Below, one piece after another: positions 26,214 through 35,622 of a stretch of 64,000 bases of DNA. This stretch comes from CAZWCE01 sp964632505 (lineage in GTDB: Bacteria > Planctomycetota > Planctomycetia > Pirellulales > Thermoguttaceae): NCBI GenBank assembly GCA_964632505.1, contig CAZWCE010000004.1:186001-250000 (forward strand), written 5' to 3'. The notes below the pieces were generated by a model. The model was given only the letters and a program-made list of their open reading frames with translations. It was not told the DNA's origin and made no database searches. Within the stretch, counting starts at the first letter, position 1; the number at the start of each line of letters is the position of its first letter. Made by a program: the position numbers and the translations under genes.

Positions 26214-28319
26214 TCAACGAAAGCAAGCATCGGAAGAACGTGAGGAGAGGAACTCCACCTCCGGAGACGCCTTCGACGAAGTCGGATCGGACGACGTGGA
26301 TCGAAAGTCGCGATTTTCGGATTCCTCTGAGGAAGGCGATTCGTTGGAAGGGGGTTCCGATGCGGCAAGTTTTGTTTCGGCGACGGAAGTCTCTTCCGGA
26401 GCATCCGGGGAGGTGGAAGCCCCCTCTTTTTCGACAGAGGGCAATTCGAACCCTTTGTTCAAAAAAGCGGAAGCCGATTCGCCGTCTCCCTCGCGCAACG
26501 GAGAGCGTTTCACCGGCTCGATCCAAGAGCCGCGATTCGACTCAGATTGCCGGATCGGGTTCTTCCGCGCTCGCGGAGAGAAGCTCGAATGGTTCGGAAG
26601 CGGAATCGTCGCGCTCCGACGTTTTTCGGGTGCCTCGGGCTCGGCATCCGTTCCGGGGGCATTCTCCTTGAAAGGAATCGCCGGCATTGGCGGCAACGGA
26701 GACTCTTTCACGTTCGACGGCGCCGTTTCGAGGGGAGGATCCGGCGGAGAACGCATCGTGATTTTGGCTGGGAAACGAGATTCTTGTTTCCGCGGGGGCT
26801 TCGGCGCGAACGGGTTCGAGGGTATCTTCACGTTTTCTGAAGCGGTGGCCATCGTCGGATCGGGGAAACCATCTTGGAAAGGCTGCTTCGAATCGCTGCT
26901 GGTGGAGGAGGAAGCAACCGCCGATCCGGAGGACGATGCCTCCTTTAACCACGGGAGATTCGGCTCCTCGGGCGGTGCCTTGGTCGGAAAGGACGAAGGC
27001 GAAGGTTCTTCAACCGCCGAGAGAAGACTCATCTCCAGTTGGTTCAGTTTCTGATCGGTGATCGACGAGCGTTTCGGAGACTCATGGCTTTTCTCTTGTG
27101 TGGAGTCTAAAATGGACTCTTTTTCCTCCCCCTCAAAAGGGTGATCGCCGTAGTAGGTTGGCTCCGGAGATGGACGGCGACCGCTCTTGGAGATCGGAGG
27201 AATGATCGAGACTTTTTCGTCGGAAGTTTTCGGGAAAGGTTCTTCGAACGGGTCCTGCTCGAATGGGGAGGAGGAAGTCTGAGATTCGTTTTTCTGCGGC
27301 GGCAAACTCGCCACTTCCGGAACGGTTCGGCTCAAACCTTCGTAAATCTCTTGTTTCAGCTCGGTGGAAAAAGGATCCTCCGACGGCTTTCCGGAGGGGG
27401 AGACGGTGGCGAAACCGTAATTTTTCGATTCCGGCTCGACACGCTTCTTCGGCTTCTCTTCGGGCGTTGCCTGTTCTTGCGGGCGCGTTTTGGCCCAATA
27501 GGAATCGTCGGAAGTCGCGGTCAAGAGCGCTTTCGACTTCCCGGTGTTCACGTGGCGGAGAGGATTCTTCTCGGGCGGGCCGGAAGAAGCGACCAGAAGA
27601 GCTTTTCCATCGCCGTGGCGGCTACGCAACCCGCTCGCCTGTTGACGATACTGAGAGGCCTCATTCGGCTCTCCGTGCCGTTCGTAGAGTTTGGCCATTT
27701 TCAAACAAGCCTCTTTCTCACCGAGCGCTTTTTTGAAATGACGGAAACTGGTTTGGTAATGCCTTTGGCTTCCGGTGACCAGTCCGAGCAGATATTGGGT
27801 CCGCTTGTGATCGGGATGAGTCAGCAGGGCATTCCGCAGGAGGATTTCGGCATCGACGTATTTCTCGTGATCGTAGAGCAACGCGGCGTAATCACAGATG
27901 ATCTCGGAGTTTTCCGCTTCCAGATCGAGCGCCTGATGAAAATAGTATTCGCTTTGCTCGAATTCGTCCAAGCGGGCGGTGATGACCGCCAGACGATGGT
28001 ACGGCTTTGCCAGCCTATGGGGCTCTTCTTCCTGTTGCTTATTGTGGAGGTATTGTGTGTAGAGCTCACGGGCCCGCAGGAGATCGCCTTGTCGCTCGGC
28101 CTGCTGGGCTTCGGAGAGCGTGAGCGCGTGGAGATCTTCGTCGGGCTGCGAAGATGGTTTGCCACCGGTGAACCGCGCTTTCACCTCGGAGCCGAAGGAG
28201 GTCACAGAGTCGATGGTGGAATCCCATACATTCTTGGTTTTCGTACAGCCGATCATGGACATGCCGAACGAGAGCAGTACTCCGATTCCGATGATGGTGA
28301 TGATTCGCATCCGCGTCAT
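26214..28319 (-). CDS. TPR-containing lipoprotein with long disordered tail
   Basis: 701 residues. The start MTRMRIITIIGIGVLL is a signal sequence ending in SMIGC, so Cys25 is a probable lipidation site. Residues about 65-235 are tetratricopeptide-like helices (ARELYTQYLHNKQQ, AKPYHRLAVITARLDEFEQSEYYFHQALDL, AEILLRNALLTHP). From about 240 to the end the sequence is rich in Ser, Pro, Glu and Lys and likely disordered. ATG at 28319 was chosen because AGGA lies eight bases upstream and it starts the signal peptide; an in-frame ATG lies three codons later. TPR lipoproteins usually hold protein complexes at the membrane; the partner is unknown. Confidence 0.78.
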   Translation of the reverse strand: MTRMRIITIIGIGVLLSFGMSMIGCTKTKNVWDSTIDSVTSFGSEVKARFTGGKPSSQPDEDLHALTLSEAQQAERQGDLLRARELYTQYLHNKQQEEEPHRLAKPYHRLAVITARLDEFEQSEYYFHQALDLEAENSEIICDYAALLYDHEKYVDAEILLRNALLTHPDHKRTQYLLGLVTGSQRHYQTSFRHFKKALGEKEACLKMAKLYERHGEPNEASQYRQQASGLRSRHGDGKALLVASSGPPEKNPLRHVNTGKSKALLTATSDDSYWAKTRPQEQATPEEKPKKRVEPESKNYGFATVSPSGKPSEDPFSTELKQEIYEGLSRTVPEVASLPPQKNESQTSSSPFEQDPFEEPFPKTSDEKVSIIPPISKSGRRPSPEPTYYGDHPFEGEEKESILDSTQEKSHESPKRSSITDQKLNQLEMSLLSAVEEPSPSSFPTKAPPEEPNLPWLKEASSSGSAVASSSTSSDSKQPFQDGFPDPTMATASENVKIPSNPFAPKPPRKQESRFPAKITMRSPPDPPLETAPSNVKESPLPPMPAIPFKENAPGTDAEPEAPEKRRSATIPLPNHSSFSPRARKNPIRQSESNRGSWIEPVKRSPLREGDGESASAFLNKGFELPSVEKEGASTSPDAPEETSVAETKLAASEPPSNESPSSEESENRDFRSTSSDPTSSKASPEVEFLSSRSSDACFR

Positions 28320-28646
28320 GTGCAATCCTGGAAGATGATCGGGATTCGGCTCCATGGGGGGAACGTACTCGCGGGCCGCGCGCAACGCGTGGCCGGGGGG
28401 AAGCGAAAGGGCGTGCCGGTGTCGCCGTCGCTGACGATGTTTCGAGGCGGAAAAAGCATCCTATCCGCCGGGGGCGCATCGACCGGCAATGCCGTCCGAA
28501 TCCGAGGTATTGGAACTATCGGAATAATCGGAAAGGATCTGAAGCCCTTTTTCTCCGAGTCCAAATGGGCGAAAAGATAGGCGTTCTGCGAAAGAGAAGC
28601 TGCATTCCGAGAGAACACCGAAGGGGAAAGATTCTTCCAGGACCGC
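28320..28646 (-). other. Intergenic region, 327 bp, no feature recognised
   Basis: This separates the TPR lipoprotein start from the esterase stop. I see the ribosome site of the lipoprotein gene at the low-coordinate end but no convincing promoter, terminator or small gene. Confidence 0.4.
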
Positions 28647-29747
28647 CTATTCTACTTTTTTTTCGAATATGCGGAGCAGAAAGTCGATTTCGCTTTCCGT
28701 CGCGGGAAGATCTTCGCAGACCACTTCGCAATGGAGGCCGTGTTCGTGGTATGCCTTTTGCATGAGATGACCGAACATGGGATGGTGAATGCTTCTCCCG
28801 ATGCCGGTGGAAGGGGGAAGCGGCACATCATCGCTCACCCCGGCGTACCGCAATTGCATCGGTGGGTCGTCCGGCGAAACATGCGTCAGCGCGGAGGCTT
28901 CCTCGACCACTTGCCGCATTTCGGGGGTTTCCAGTTCTTCGATCGTCTCGACGCCGAAGCCGGGCAGCAACGAGCTGTGGATGCGGGGATCGCCGCCGAT
29001 GTGCGTCAGAATGACTCTCGGGTCGAGGGTCGTTTGGGCGCCGTAACCGACGACCGCCGCAAGACGTGACGATTCTCTTGCGATCGGGTCCACGCTCGTC
29101 GGATCGGCCAAGTCGTCGTGCGTGGCGATCCAACAGGACATACAGCCCCCGGCGGAACCGCCCGACATGGCGATGCGTTCCGGATCGAGATGCCAAGCGT
29201 CGGCCTGGTGCCGCACGTATTGCACGACGCGTGCGCCGTCAAGCACGGGATGGGGAAACGTAACCGCCGGCTCGCCGGGGCGCGGTTTGACGAACCGGTA
29301 ATTCCCGCTGACCACCGAAATGCCGTTCTCCAAACACGCTCGGAATAAAGGCAACTTCCGTACCTGCGATTTGTCGCCGCCCACGAATCCCCCGCCGTGG
29401 AAGAAGATGAGCACCGGCGTCTTCTCCGTTTCTCCCACCTCTTCGGGACGGTAGAAATCGAATCGCTGCCTCGGATGCGGTCCGTAGGCCACGTCGGCAC
29501 GTGTCGGTTCGCGTGGTTCTTCGGACGACGTTTTTCGCGACTGCCTCTCGTGATAGGTTCGGGCCTCGGAAAACGTGAGAACGCCGTCACCGTCGAGATC
29601 GGCAGCAGGCGTTCTTTTCAAAAACCGCGACAGCATCGGCGTGTTCTCGGAAGTACGCTCCTGGGCGAAAACGTCCGGTGAGGCAAAAAAGACGAACGAC
29701 GTGGAAATCATCAAAAGTGAAAATAAGTGCAACCCGAACGTCGACAT
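28647..29747 (-). CDS. Secreted alpha/beta-hydrolase (HSL-type esterase) with an EF-hand-like loop
   Basis: 366 residues. A signal peptide spans about 1-28 (LFSLLMISTSFVFFASPDVFAQ). Residues about 48-62 contain DLDGDGVLTFSE, an EF-hand-like calcium loop often attached to planctomycete secreted enzymes. The hydrolase domain (about 85-360) has the oxyanion motif HGGGF near residue 117 and the nucleophile elbow SGGSAGG, both typical of the hormone-sensitive lipase branch; HHPMFGH near the end may hold the catalytic His. It is expected to hydrolyse carboxylic esters outside the cytoplasm, perhaps from polysaccharide side groups. It lies 76 bases downstream of aroF on the same strand, so read-through is possible. 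Confidence 0.85.
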   Translation of the reverse strand: MSTFGLHLFSLLMISTSFVFFASPDVFAQERTSENTPMLSRFLKRTPAADLDGDGVLTFSEARTYHERQSRKTSSEEPREPTRADVAYGPHPRQRFDFYRPEEVGETEKTPVLIFFHGGGFVGGDKSQVRKLPLFRACLENGISVVSGNYRFVKPRPGEPAVTFPHPVLDGARVVQYVRHQADAWHLDPERIAMSGGSAGGCMSCWIATHDDLADPTSVDPIARESSRLAAVVGYGAQTTLDPRVILTHIGGDPRIHSSLLPGFGVETIEELETPEMRQVVEEASALTHVSPDDPPMQLRYAGVSDDVPLPPSTGIGRSIHHPMFGHLMQKAYHEHGLHCEVVCEDLPATESEIDFLLRIFEKKVE

Positions 29748-29823
29748 GGTCCATTCTCCATTGGATCGAACATTTCAAACGACACCGGCATTCGTGGAGG
29801 ACGATCTCGGAACGTGCACGCGC

Positions 29824-30684
29824 CTACGGTGACGAAACGACCATCGCTTGATGGGGTGGCGGGCACACGGGATGCGTGTGGTGCATCCATCGGGCCATGC
29901 CGTTGACCTTACACATGAGACGATCGAACTGGGACGGGTCGAGCGACTGCTTACCGTCGCAGATCGCCTCCTTCGGACACGTTTGAACCTCGACCATCAG
30001 GCCATCGGCACCGGCGGCCATCGCCGCCAGGCTCATCGGCTCGACCAGCTCGCGGATGCCCGTGGCGTGGGAAGGGTCGACGATCACCGGCAGGTGGCTT
30101 TGTTGTTTCACCAGAGCCACGGCGCTCAAATCGAGGGTGTTTCGCGTCGCGCGTTCGAAGGTGCGGATGCCCCGTTCACAGAGGATGACCTCGGGGTTCC
30201 CCTCCGAGAGGATGTACTCCGCCGCATTAAGCCATTCCTCAATCGTCGCGTGCAGCCCCCGTTTCAGCAGGATGGGCCGACGGACCTTGCCCACTTCTTT
30301 CAGCAGCATGTAGTTCTGCATGTTCCGGGTACCGATCTGCAACATGTCGGCCACTTCGGCCATCGCTTCGACGTCGCGCGTGTCCATGACCTCGGTGACG
30401 ATGGGCAGTCCCACTTCGTCGCCCGCTTGGCGGAGCATCGCGAGGCCGGGGTGCCCCAGTCCCTGGAAGGCGTAAGGCGACGTTCTCGGCTTGAAAGCTC
30501 CCCCGCGGAGCATCGCCGCGCCGGAGCGACGCACACAGCGCGCGGTATGGAAAATCTGCTCTTCGTGTTCGACCGTACACGGACCGGCGATGACCGCAAA
30601 GCCTTCGCCGATCCTCACGTCGCCGATTTGAACTACGGTCCGTCGGCCATCCGGCCGGCGTGAAGCGAGTGGAAGGTTCGTCAT
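29824..30684 (-). CDS. aroF: 3-deoxy-7-phosphoheptulonate synthase (AroF, type I beta)
   Basis: 286 residues. The enzyme condenses phosphoenolpyruvate and erythrose-4-phosphate, the entry step of the shikimate pathway. Matching parts are AGPCTVEHEEQ with the metal Cys, LRGGAFKPRTSPYAFQGLG, KRGLHATIEEWLNAAEY and VDPSHATGIRELV with the metal His. There is no N-terminal ACT/FL-like domain, so feedback control is not evident within the protein. AAGGGA precedes the ATG. It is the last gene of the trp operon, 98 bases after trpA. Placing it there would put chorismate supply under the same Trp-sensitive leader. A chorismate mutase fusion is absent. Confidence 0.95.
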   Translation of the reverse strand: MTNLPLASRRPDGRRTVVQIGDVRIGEGFAVIAGPCTVEHEEQIFHTARCVRRSGAAMLRGGAFKPRTSPYAFQGLGHPGLAMLRQAGDEVGLPIVTEVMDTRDVEAMAEVADMLQIGTRNMQNYMLLKEVGKVRRPILLKRGLHATIEEWLNAAEYILSEGNPEVILCERGIRTFERATRNTLDLSAVALVKQQSHLPVIVDPSHATGIRELVEPMSLAAMAAGADGLMVEVQTCPKEAICDGKQSLDPSQFDRLMCKVNGMARWMHHTHPVCPPPHQAMVVSSP

Positions 30685-30782
30685 GGGTCGTTCCCTTTCA
30701 TGATGGTTGCGATCCGAGAATCGCCGTGGTGAGAATCAGAGTGTGATGTGTACGAGTGCATTGATGGATCCGGTCCAAAAAA

Positions 30783-31589
30783 TCACGGTGATTTCTTGCA
30801 CGATTGTTTCATTTCGGCGATGAACCGGCCCACGCGGTCGGGCAAATCCGCCTCGCCGGCATGCTCTTCGATGATCCGCACGAACGCGCTGCCGACCACC
30901 ACGCCGTCGGCCACCCGGGCGACCTCTCGGGCATCCTTCGGGGTGGAAACGCCGAAGCCGACGCAAAGGGGCAGATCGGTCGCTTTCCGGATCGATTCCA
31001 GGTAAGCCGCCAGTTTCGAAGTATCGAGCCCTCCGGCGCCGGTGACCCCCTTTTTGGAAATCACGTACAGAAAACCGGAGCCACTCTCGGCGATCGACGC
31101 GATCCGTTGCGGCGACGTCGTCGGCGCGATCAAGCGGATGAGCGAAAACGATTGATCCTCCGGAATGCACCGGATGAATTCTTCGGCGTCTTCGCTGGGA
31201 AGATCGACCAGGAGGATCCCGTCGATCCCCGCGCGATCCGCCTCGCGGAGCAACCGCTCCGGCCCATAGGCGAGTACCGGGTTGTAATAGCTGAACAAAA
31301 TGATCGGCAGATCGTGGCGTTTGCGGAGTTCGCCGATCATCTCCAACGCGCCTGCGAGCGTCATGCCGCTTTTCAGTGCCCGCTGGGAGGCACGCTGAAT
31401 GACCGGCCCGTCGGCGGTGGGATCGGAAAAAGGGACACCGAGTTCCAGGAGGTCGAGTCCCGAACGACAGGCGGCATCGAGCACGGCCATCGAGGTTTCT
31501 CGGTCCGGATCCCCGGCCGAGAGGAATCCGACCAGGGCGGCTTCCCCTTGCTTTTTCAGGGTTTCGAATCGTTGTGCGATGCGGTTCAT
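30783..31589 (-). CDS. trpA: Tryptophan synthase alpha chain
   Basis: 268 residues from the ATG at 31589, the normal length. TrpA cleaves indole-3-glycerol phosphate to indole and glyceraldehyde-3-phosphate and passes indole to TrpB. The catalytic Glu and Asp are in LLELGVPFSDP and GIDGILLVDLP; LIAPTTSPQRI and GSGFLYVISKKGVTG form the phosphate and barrel segments. Earlier in-frame ATG and TTG codons at 31604 and 31610 exist and none has a strong ribosome site, so the start is approximate. It lies 77 bases after trpB. Confidence 0.96.
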   Translation of the reverse strand: MNRIAQRFETLKKQGEAALVGFLSAGDPDRETSMAVLDAACRSGLDLLELGVPFSDPTADGPVIQRASQRALKSGMTLAGALEMIGELRKRHDLPIILFSYYNPVLAYGPERLLREADRAGIDGILLVDLPSEDAEEFIRCIPEDQSFSLIRLIAPTTSPQRIASIAESGSGFLYVISKKGVTGAGGLDTSKLAAYLESIRKATDLPLCVGFGVSTPKDAREVARVADGVVVGSAFVRIIEEHAGEADLPDRVGRFIAEMKQSCKKSP

Positions 31590-31666
31590 GGAGGGAGCTT
31601 TCATTTCCAAAAAAATCGAGATGAAGAGAAAGTACGAACGCGCTTCTTCTTCTCCTTGTCGGTGGT

Positions 31667-32893
31667 TTACACGGTCTTCCGGTGCCCCGAAACTTCCAGG
31701 TAATGGGCCAAGTCCTTATCGCCGCGGCCGGAAAGGTTCACCAGCAGAATCTCCTCCGACGTGCGCCGCGGAGCCTCTTTCAATGCGTAGGCCAAAGCGT
31801 GCGAACTCTCCAGCGCCGGGATGATCCCCTCGCAACGGCAAAGCTCGCCGAACGCGTCGAGGGCTTCCCGGTCGGTGATCGTCTCGTACTTCACCCGATT
31901 GAGGTCCTTCAGCAGTGAATGCTCAGGCCCGACGCCGGGGTAATCGAGTCCGGCGGAGATCGAATAGGCCTCGAAGATCTGCCCGTCTTCGTCCTGCAAA
32001 AGATACGACTTCGAGCCGTGCAACACGCCGAGACGCCCGTGACTGAGCGAGGCGGCGTGCTCGCCGGTCTCGATCCCCCGACCGGCCGCTTCGATGCCGA
32101 CCATCTCCACCGGATCGTTCAAATAGGGATGGAAAATGCCGATCGCGTTGCTGCCGCCTCCCACGCATGCGATGATGACATCGGGTTGGCGCCCGGCAAG
32201 CTCGATCATCTGCCGTCGGCATTCCTCACCGATCACCTTCTGGAAATCGCGGACCATCTCGGGGTAGGGGTGCGGTCCGGCGACGGTGCCGATGACGTAG
32301 AACGTGTCCTCCACCACCTCGGTCCAATAGCGGAGCGCCTCGTTCATGGCATCCTTGAGCGTGGAGGTGCCGGAGGTGACCGAAACGACCTCCGAACCGA
32401 GCAGTTCCATGCGACGGACGTTCGGCTCCTGACGGCGAATGTCTTCGGCCCCCATGAACACTTTGCATTCCAGCCCCAAAAGCGCCGCCACGGTGGCGGT
32501 CGCCACGCCGTGCTGCCCGGCGCCCGTCTCGGCGATCACCTTCGTCTTGCCCATCTTCTTCGCCAAGAGGGCCTGGCCGATCGTGTTGTTGATTTTATGG
32601 GCGCCCGAATGGGTCAAGTCTTCCCGTTTCAGATAGATCTGCGCGCCGCCGAATTTCTCGGTCAGTCGTTTCGCGGGAAAGATCGGCGTCGGCCTTCCGA
32701 CGTAGATCTCCAGCAGGCGATGGAACTCTTCGAGGAAGGCGCGATCGTGCCGCATCTCCTTCCAGGCCGCTTCCACCTCGAGGATGGGGGCCATGAGCGT
32801 TTCACCGACGTAACGTCCCCCGTACGGACCGAAGAAGCCTCGCGGGTCGGGATAACCTTCGTAACGGGACTCGCCCGGAGCGTTTATCGACAT
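31667..32893 (-). CDS. trpB: Tryptophan synthase beta chain
   Basis: 408 residues. TrpB condenses indole with serine using pyridoxal phosphate. Lys100 in HSGAHKINNT binds the cofactor, ETGAGQHGVATA and GGGSNAIGIF are the substrate and phosphate loops, and FFGPYGGRYVGETL starts the protein as usual. This is the TrpB1 type that pairs with TrpA. Its start lies inside the end of trpF with a ten-base overlap, and GGAG sits ten bases upstream, suggesting coupled translation. Confidence 0.97.
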   Translation of the reverse strand: MSINAPGESRYEGYPDPRGFFGPYGGRYVGETLMAPILEVEAAWKEMRHDRAFLEEFHRLLEIYVGRPTPIFPAKRLTEKFGGAQIYLKREDLTHSGAHKINNTIGQALLAKKMGKTKVIAETGAGQHGVATATVAALLGLECKVFMGAEDIRRQEPNVRRMELLGSEVVSVTSGTSTLKDAMNEALRYWTEVVEDTFYVIGTVAGPHPYPEMVRDFQKVIGEECRRQMIELAGRQPDVIIACVGGGSNAIGIFHPYLNDPVEMVGIEAAGRGIETGEHAASLSHGRLGVLHGSKSYLLQDEDGQIFEAYSISAGLDYPGVGPEHSLLKDLNRVKYETITDREALDAFGELCRCEGIIPALESSHALAYALKEAPRRTSEEILLVNLSGRGDKDLAHYLEVSGHRKTV

Positions 32894-33645
32894 AGGAATA
32901 TTCTCCTGTGAGTTCGGGTCGTTTCACGGGGGTCGATCGCGCGGACAAGCCGGATAAACTCCCGGACCTTTTCAAGGTCTTTGACGCCCGGCTTCGATTC
33001 CACGCTGCTGGAGACATCGACCGCCGCCGGATGCGCCGCTCGGACCGCCTGGTCGAGGTTCTCCGTCTTCAGTCCACCGGCCAACACCACCGGGTAGCGG
33101 CGACATAAGCTTTCCGCACGCTGCCACTCCCACGACAAGGCGTTGCCGCCGGGCAATGGCCCTTTGCCCAATTCGACCAGGTAGGCATCGGCCTCGGGAT
33201 ATTTCGCCCGATCGAGCAAATCGCCTCCGGGATCCCGCTCGTCGGCCAACAGGGCTTTGATGACGCGGATCCCCTTCGGCTTCAATCGATAGGCCAGTTC
33301 TCGGACCATCTCCGGCGATTCTTCCCCGTGCAACTGCACGGCGTTGATGCCGGGACGTTCATGAATGATCCGTTGGTACGGCTCGCTTGCCGGGAATTTG
33401 TCGGGCCGGAGGCCGACCTGATCGATCAACTCCAAGATCTCTTCGACCGTCTGATTCACCACCACCGCCACCGTCGCCACCGCGTGCGGTACTTCGGCCA
33501 CGATGGCCCGGGCCTGTTCGATCGGAATATGCCGGGGGCTCTTGGGATAAAACACCATACCGATGGCGTCGACTCCCGCTTCGACGCATGCCTTCGCCTG
33601 ATCGGGATCCGTCAATCCACATACTTTGACTTCCAGAATACCCAT
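32884..33645 (-). CDS. trpF: Phosphoribosylanthranilate isomerase
   Basis: 253 residues, somewhat longer than the usual 200-220. The enzyme converts PRA to CdRP in tryptophan synthesis. Family marks are KVCGLTDPDQAKA with the catalytic Cys, MVFYPKSPRHI, NAVQLHGEES, VIKAL and LAGGLKTENLDQAV. The extra length comes mainly from an insert of about 20 residues (RPDKFPASEPYQRII region) between the VNQ...QVGL helix and the VQLHG strand, and from a C-terminal tail. The gene overlaps trpB by ten bases and follows trpC by 82. Confidence 0.95.
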   Translation of the reverse strand: MGILEVKVCGLTDPDQAKACVEAGVDAIGMVFYPKSPRHIPIEQARAIVAEVPHAVATVAVVVNQTVEEILELIDQVGLRPDKFPASEPYQRIIHERPGINAVQLHGEESPEMVRELAYRLKPKGIRVIKALLADERDPGGDLLDRAKYPEADAYLVELGKGPLPGGNALSWEWQRAESLCRRYPVVLAGGLKTENLDQAVRAAHPAAVDVSSSVESKPGVKDLEKVREFIRLVRAIDPRETTRTHRRIFLCR

Positions 33646-33727
33646 CGATTCTTTCTTTCCAATTGCTCCATGGGGAATGCGTCGTGTGCCGACAGCATCC
33701 CGATCGTTCGACGACCGCTCGTCCGGT

Positions 33728-34531
33728 TCACTCCGCCGAAGCGCTCGTTTCGGTCCCCGTCACCAAGTGCCGGACCAACGCGATGGGATCCCCGGCCCGA
33801 ACCAGGCTCTCCCCGACCAGAAACGCCCGCGGCTCCGGGAGATAATAGTCGATATCGGCACGGGTAAAAATCCCGCTTGCGACGACCGGAATCCGCTCGG
33901 GGCCCAGTCGCTCGGCAACGCTCCGGGCGTGATCGAGTTTCGTTTCGAACGATTTGAGATTCCGGTTGTTGATGCCGATCAGCCGTGCCGGCAGCGGCTC
34001 GATCTTCGCCACATCCTCTTCGTCGTACACTTCGACCAGGGCGTCCATTTTCAAGGATCTTGTCAGTTCGTACAGTTCCAGGAGCGTCTCTTGCTCGAGA
34101 ATTCGGGCAATCAACAGGACCGCGTCGGCCCCGGCGGCCGCCGATTCGATGATCTGGTACGGCGTGACCAAAAAATCCTTTCGCAGCACCGGCAAGTCAC
34201 ATGCCCCTCGGGCCGTTTGCATGTCTTGGAGGCCCCCCTCGAAGAAGTCCGGTTCGGTCAAGACCGAAAGACACGCCGCGCCTCCCTCTTCGTACTGCCG
34301 GGCCAATCGGGCCGGATCAAGGTCTCGATCGATCGCTCCCTTGGAGGGGCTCGCCCGCTTGACTTCCGCGATCAGACGCACCCAGGGCGTCGTATCGGAA
34401 AGGGCAAGGTGGAACGGGCGGTGATCGCTTCGCGCCGCCGCCGTTTCCCGGAGCGAGGCTTCGTCGACCTTGCGACGATCGGCCTCGACCCGTTGGAGCC
34501 GTTTCTCGACGATTTGCGACAGGATATCCAT
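33728..34531 (-). CDS. trpC: Indole-3-glycerol phosphate synthase
   Basis: 267 residues, the monofunctional length. It closes the indole ring from CdRP. The motif LIAEVKRASPSKG holds the catalytic Lys, followed by LSVLTEPDFFEGG, LRKDFLVTPYQIIESAAAGADAVLLIA, IGINNRNLKSFE and VASGIFTRADI, all standard. A weak GAAAGA ribosome site precedes the ATG. It lies 41 bases after trpD in the operon. Confidence 0.97.
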   Translation of the reverse strand: MDILSQIVEKRLQRVEADRRKVDEASLRETAAARSDHRPFHLALSDTTPWVRLIAEVKRASPSKGAIDRDLDPARLARQYEEGGAACLSVLTEPDFFEGGLQDMQTARGACDLPVLRKDFLVTPYQIIESAAAGADAVLLIARILEQETLLELYELTRSLKMDALVEVYDEEDVAKIEPLPARLIGINNRNLKSFETKLDHARSVAERLGPERIPVVASGIFTRADIDYYLPEPRAFLVGESLVRAGDPIALVRHLVTGTETSASAE

Positions 34532-34572
34532 GGTACGGGCGATCTTTCATTCTAGTAGGGGACTTCGTCGAA

Positions 34573-35592
34573 CTACGCCGCTTCCCGGGTGAAGGCGGCC
34601 AACTCCTCCAGCTTTTCGAGGGCCCGACCGGAATCGATCGACTCGGCGGCCATTTCGATTCCGCCCTCGAGGGTCCTGGTCTTCCCGGCCGCGAGGAGCG
34701 CTGCCCCGGCGTTCAAAAGAACGATGTGGCGCTTGGCACCGGAGATCTCCGCCGAGAGGATTCCCCGAAGGATCTGGGCATTCTCTTGCACGACGCCTCC
34801 GGCCAACTCCTCGGCGAGCGCGACATCGCCGAAGTAGGTCTCGGGACGGATGTCGTAGGTCTTGAGCATGTCGTCGTGCAGTTCGGTCACGCGCGTGGAT
34901 CCGGTGACGGTGATTTCATCCATGCCGTCCTCTCCGTGAACGATCAGTGCTCGGGGGGTCCCCATGCTGCGAAGCGCTTCGGCGAACATCTCGGTCAGTT
35001 CGGGAGCGAATACGCCGACGAGCATGCAACCGGCGCCGGCCGGGTTGGTCAGCGGTCCGAGCATGTTGAAGATGGTCCGCACGCCCAATTCTTTGCGAGG
35101 GGTGACGGCGTGTCGCATCGCGCCGTGGAACTTTGGCGCAAACATGAACCCGACGCCGATGGTCGCGATCGCCTCCTCGACAACTTCCGGCGCGACATCG
35201 AGATTCACGCCGCAGGCCTCCAGCACGTCGGCACTACCGCATTTACTCGAGACCGACCGATTTCCATGCTTGGCGACGACCGCGCCCGCCCCGGCGACGA
35301 CCAGAGCCGAAACGGTCGAAACGTTGAAGGTGTCGAGTCCGTCGCCTCCGGTCCCGACGATGTCGACCACCGGCGATCCCATCACCTGGATCCGATTCGC
35401 CTTGGCCCGCATCGCCCGGGCCGCACCGGCCAGTTCCCGGTAGGTCTCTCCGCGTGTGGCCAGCGCGGCGACCAGCCCGGCGATCTGTACATCGGTCAAC
35501 TCCCCGGAGAGAATCTCATCGAACACCTTCGCGGTTTCCTCTTCGGTCAGTGTCTGGCCGGCGATGATTTTTTTGAGCGTCGTTTGTATCAT
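34573..35592 (-). CDS. trpD: Anthranilate phosphoribosyltransferase
   Basis: 339 residues. The enzyme transfers phosphoribose from PRPP to anthranilate. Typical stretches are VDIVGTGGDGLDTFNVST (PRPP loop), AKHGNRSVSSKCGSADVLEACGVN, FMFAPKFHGAMRHA and FNMLGPLTNPAG. It is separate from trpG, unlike the enterobacterial fusion. TAGGA nine bases before the ATG serves as ribosome site, and 30 bases separate it from trpG. Confidence 0.97.
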   Translation of the reverse strand: MIQTTLKKIIAGQTLTEEETAKVFDEILSGELTDVQIAGLVAALATRGETYRELAGAARAMRAKANRIQVMGSPVVDIVGTGGDGLDTFNVSTVSALVVAGAGAVVAKHGNRSVSSKCGSADVLEACGVNLDVAPEVVEEAIATIGVGFMFAPKFHGAMRHAVTPRKELGVRTIFNMLGPLTNPAGAGCMLVGVFAPELTEMFAEALRSMGTPRALIVHGEDGMDEITVTGSTRVTELHDDMLKTYDIRPETYFGDVALAEELAGGVVQENAQILRGILSAEISGAKRHIVLLNAGAALLAAGKTRTLEGGIEMAAESIDSGRALEKLEELAAFTREAA

Positions 35593-35622
35593 TCTGTTGA
35601 TCCTATCTTAATCGATGGCGGT

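Noticed and set aside
27141..28580. Plus-strand open frame of about 480 codons opposite the TPR lipoprotein
   Set aside because: The minus frame has a lipobox, TPR helices and a ribosome site; the plus frame has none of these.
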